Shown: positions 11,493-12,777 of the stretch, piece by piece
How positions within the stretch are numbered: the stretch's first letter is position 1
How the letters are laid out: every line of letters begins with the position of its first letter
Origin: an uncultured Dysosmobacter sp.
GTDB taxonomy: Bacteria > Bacillota > Clostridia > Oscillospirales > Oscillospiraceae
Assembly: GCA_934597465.1 (NCBI GenBank)
Contig: CAKTSC010000017.1
Location: forward strand, 1 to 12,777
Reading direction: 5' to 3'
DNA length: 12,777 nucleotides
Made by a program: the position numbers and the translations under genes
The notes under the pieces: generated by a model
The model's input: only the letters and a program-made list of their open reading frames with translations
Database searches by the model: none
What the model was told of the DNA's origin: nothing

Positions 11493-12315
11493 ACTGATCC
11501 CTGTCCCCTCCTCGGGCCTTCTCACGGAGCGGGACATCGGCAAGTCCCCCATCCTGGAGTGCATCAACCTGGGCATCACCTTCGGCGGCCTGAAGGCCGT
11601 GGAGAACTTCAACATCACCATCGGCCGCACCGAGATCTCCGGCCTCATTGGGCCCAACGGCGCGGGCAAGACCACCATTTTCAACCTGCTGACCAAGGTC
11701 TATCAGCCCACCACCGGCACTGTGCTGCTGGACGGCAAGGATACCCACGGCATGAACACCATGCAGGTGAACCGGGCGGGCATCGCCCGCACCTTCCAGA
11801 ATATCCGGCTCTTCTCCAACATGAGCGTGGAGGACAACGTGAAGTGCGGCATGGACGCCAGCCTCCGCTGCTCCACCGCCGGGAGCATCCTGCGCCTGCC
11901 GGGCTTTTTCCGGGAGGAGAAGGCCGCCCATGAGCAGGCCATGGAGCTGCTGGAGCTCTTTGACATGCAGGATCTGGCGGACGCCAAGGCCGGTTCCTTG
12001 CCCTACGGCGCCCAGCGCCGCCTGGAGATCGCCCGGGCCCTGGCCACCAATCCCAGCCTCCTGCTGCTGGACGAGCCGGCGGCGGGCATGAACCCCTCCG
12101 AAACGGCGGAGCTGATGGAGACCATCCGCAACATCCGGGACACCTTCCAGATCGCCATCCTCCTCATCGAGCACGACATGAGCCTGGTGATGAACATCTG
12201 CGAGGGCATCGCCGTGCTGAACTTCGGCCGGATCATCGCCAAGGGCACGCCGGAGGAGATCCAGTCCAACCCCATGGTCATCGAGGCCTATCTCGGCAAG
12301 CAGAAGGGGGCGTAA
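11482..12315 (+). CDS. livG: Branched-chain amino acid ABC transporter ATP-binding protein LivG
   Basis: This cytoplasmic ATPase of 277 residues powers the LivHM channel together with LivF. Walker A is GPNGAGKTT (57-65), the Q-loop Gln is 106 (RTFQNIRLF), Walker B is LLLLDE (193-198), and the switch His is 231 (EHDM). The signature is LPYGAQRRLEIARAL (173-187); in most LivG proteins this reads YGQQRR, so Ala177 is an unusual residue. The first 22 residues are an extension before the usual start of the domain (ILECINLGITFGGLKAV). ATG 11482 has GAAGGAGG eight bases upstream. Followed after two bases by livF. Confidence 0.96.
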   Translation: MLSKLIPVPSSGLLTERDIGKSPILECINLGITFGGLKAVENFNITIGRTEISGLIGPNGAGKTTIFNLLTKVYQPTTGTVLLDGKDTHGMNTMQVNRAGIARTFQNIRLFSNMSVEDNVKCGMDASLRCSTAGSILRLPGFFREEKAAHEQAMELLELFDMQDLADAKAGSLPYGAQRRLEIARALATNPSLLLLDEPAAGMNPSETAELMETIRNIRDTFQIAILLIEHDMSLVMNICEGIAVLNFGRIIAKGTPEEIQSNPMVIEAYLGKQKGA

Positions 12316-12317
12316 GC

Positions 12318-12777
12318 ATGGAGACCATCCTGAAAGCGGAAAACCTGAACGTTTACTACGGCAGCATCCACGCCATCAAGGACGTGTCCTTCGAGGTGCA
12401 GGAGGGGGAGATCGTGACCCTCATCGGCGCCAACGGCGCGGGCAAGTCCACCACGCTGAATACCGTCTCGGGCCTGCTGCACAGCCGCACCGGCTCCGTC
12501 TTCTTCCTGGGTAAGCCCCTGGCCCACGTCCCGCCCCACAAGATCGTGGAGATGGGTCTGGCCCAGGTGCCGGAGGGCCGCCGGGTCTTCCTGCAGATGA
12601 GCGTGGAGGAGAACCTGGAGATGGGGGCCTACACCCAGAATAAGGCCGGGATCCCCCAGGATCTGGAGATGGTGTTCGGCCTCTTCCCCCGGCTGAAGGA
12701 GCGGCGCCGCCAGGTGGCGGGCACCCTCTCCGGCGGCGAGCAGCAGATGCTGGCCATGGGCCGGGCCCTGATGAGCC
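12318..12777 (+). CDS. livF: Branched-chain amino acid ABC transporter ATP-binding protein LivF (3' part beyond window)
   Basis: The first 153 codons of the second Liv ATPase are present; the gene continues past the right edge. Walker A is GANGAGKST (37-45). The LivF-typical stretch GLAQVPEGRRVFLQMSVEEN spans about 80-99, and the signature LSGGEQQMLAMGRALM starts at 137. Walker B and the switch His lie outside the window. ATG 12318 follows the livG stop by two bases, with an AGGGGGCG-type ribosome binding site inside the end of livG, so translation is coupled. Completes the livJHMGF set. Confidence 0.95.
   Translation, partial: METILKAENLNVYYGSIHAIKDVSFEVQEGEIVTLIGANGAGKSTTLNTVSGLLHSRTGSVFFLGKPLAHVPPHKIVEMGLAQVPEGRRVFLQMSVEENLEMGAYTQNKAGIPQDLEMVFGLFPRLKERRRQVAGTLSGGEQQMLAMGRALMS

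Overview
The window most likely comes from a GC-rich member of the Clostridia, probably an Oscillospiraceae gut anaerobe of the Flavonifractor/Oscillibacter type. This is an inference. It rests on the GC-rich coding sequence, the strong AGGAG/GGAGG ribosome binding sites, the gene families present (LytTR with a DUF3021-like partner, CarD, a sodium:neurotransmitter symporter, a lipoprotein-anchored Liv transporter) and an intergenic region full of GC-rich palindromes. No species-level marker is present.

Layout. (1) Positions 1-592, minus strand: a small LytTR regulator followed by a DUF3021-like membrane protein that runs off the left edge. (2) 733-1110, plus strand: a DUF1294 membrane protein, divergent from the LytTR gene. 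(3) 1111-2383: about 1.3 kb with no convincing gene. It is packed with perfect hairpins and several short repeat families. (4) 2428-4802, minus strand: a LysR regulator followed by a two-domain DUF2156-GNAT protein, closed by a terminator hairpin. (5) 4955-6430, plus strand: an NSS-family sodium symporter, divergent from lysR, with overlapping back-to-back promoters, and ending in a strong terminator. (6) 6657-7166, plus strand: a stand-alone CarD-type RNA polymerase-binding protein with its own promoter. (7) 7167-7493: non-coding and hairpin-rich. (8) 7494-7918: an isolated transcription unit with a near-consensus promoter, a 104-codon unknown hydrophobic ORF and a textbook terminator. (9) 8072 to the right edge, plus strand: a branched-chain amino acid ABC transporter operon, livJ-livH-livM-livG-livF, with livF truncated by the window end.

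How the genes fit together. The lysR/symporter pair looks like a regulator controlling the divergent amino-acid-type transporter and itself. The liv genes make a complete high-affinity uptake system: lipoprotein receptor, two permeases and two ATPases. A GC-rich hairpin in the long livJ-livH spacer is well placed to let livJ be expressed above the rest.

The most interesting item is the 104-codon ORF just upstream of livJ. Codons 41-95 are 33/55 Ile, Leu or Val, its isoleucine codon use differs from its neighbours, and its terminator lies between a very good promoter and an operon for which I can find no convincing promoter. It may be a new small two-helix membrane protein or a regulatory leader for the liv operon. 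The sequence alone does not decide which. I do not see a CRISPR array, transposase, tRNA, rRNA or defence system.
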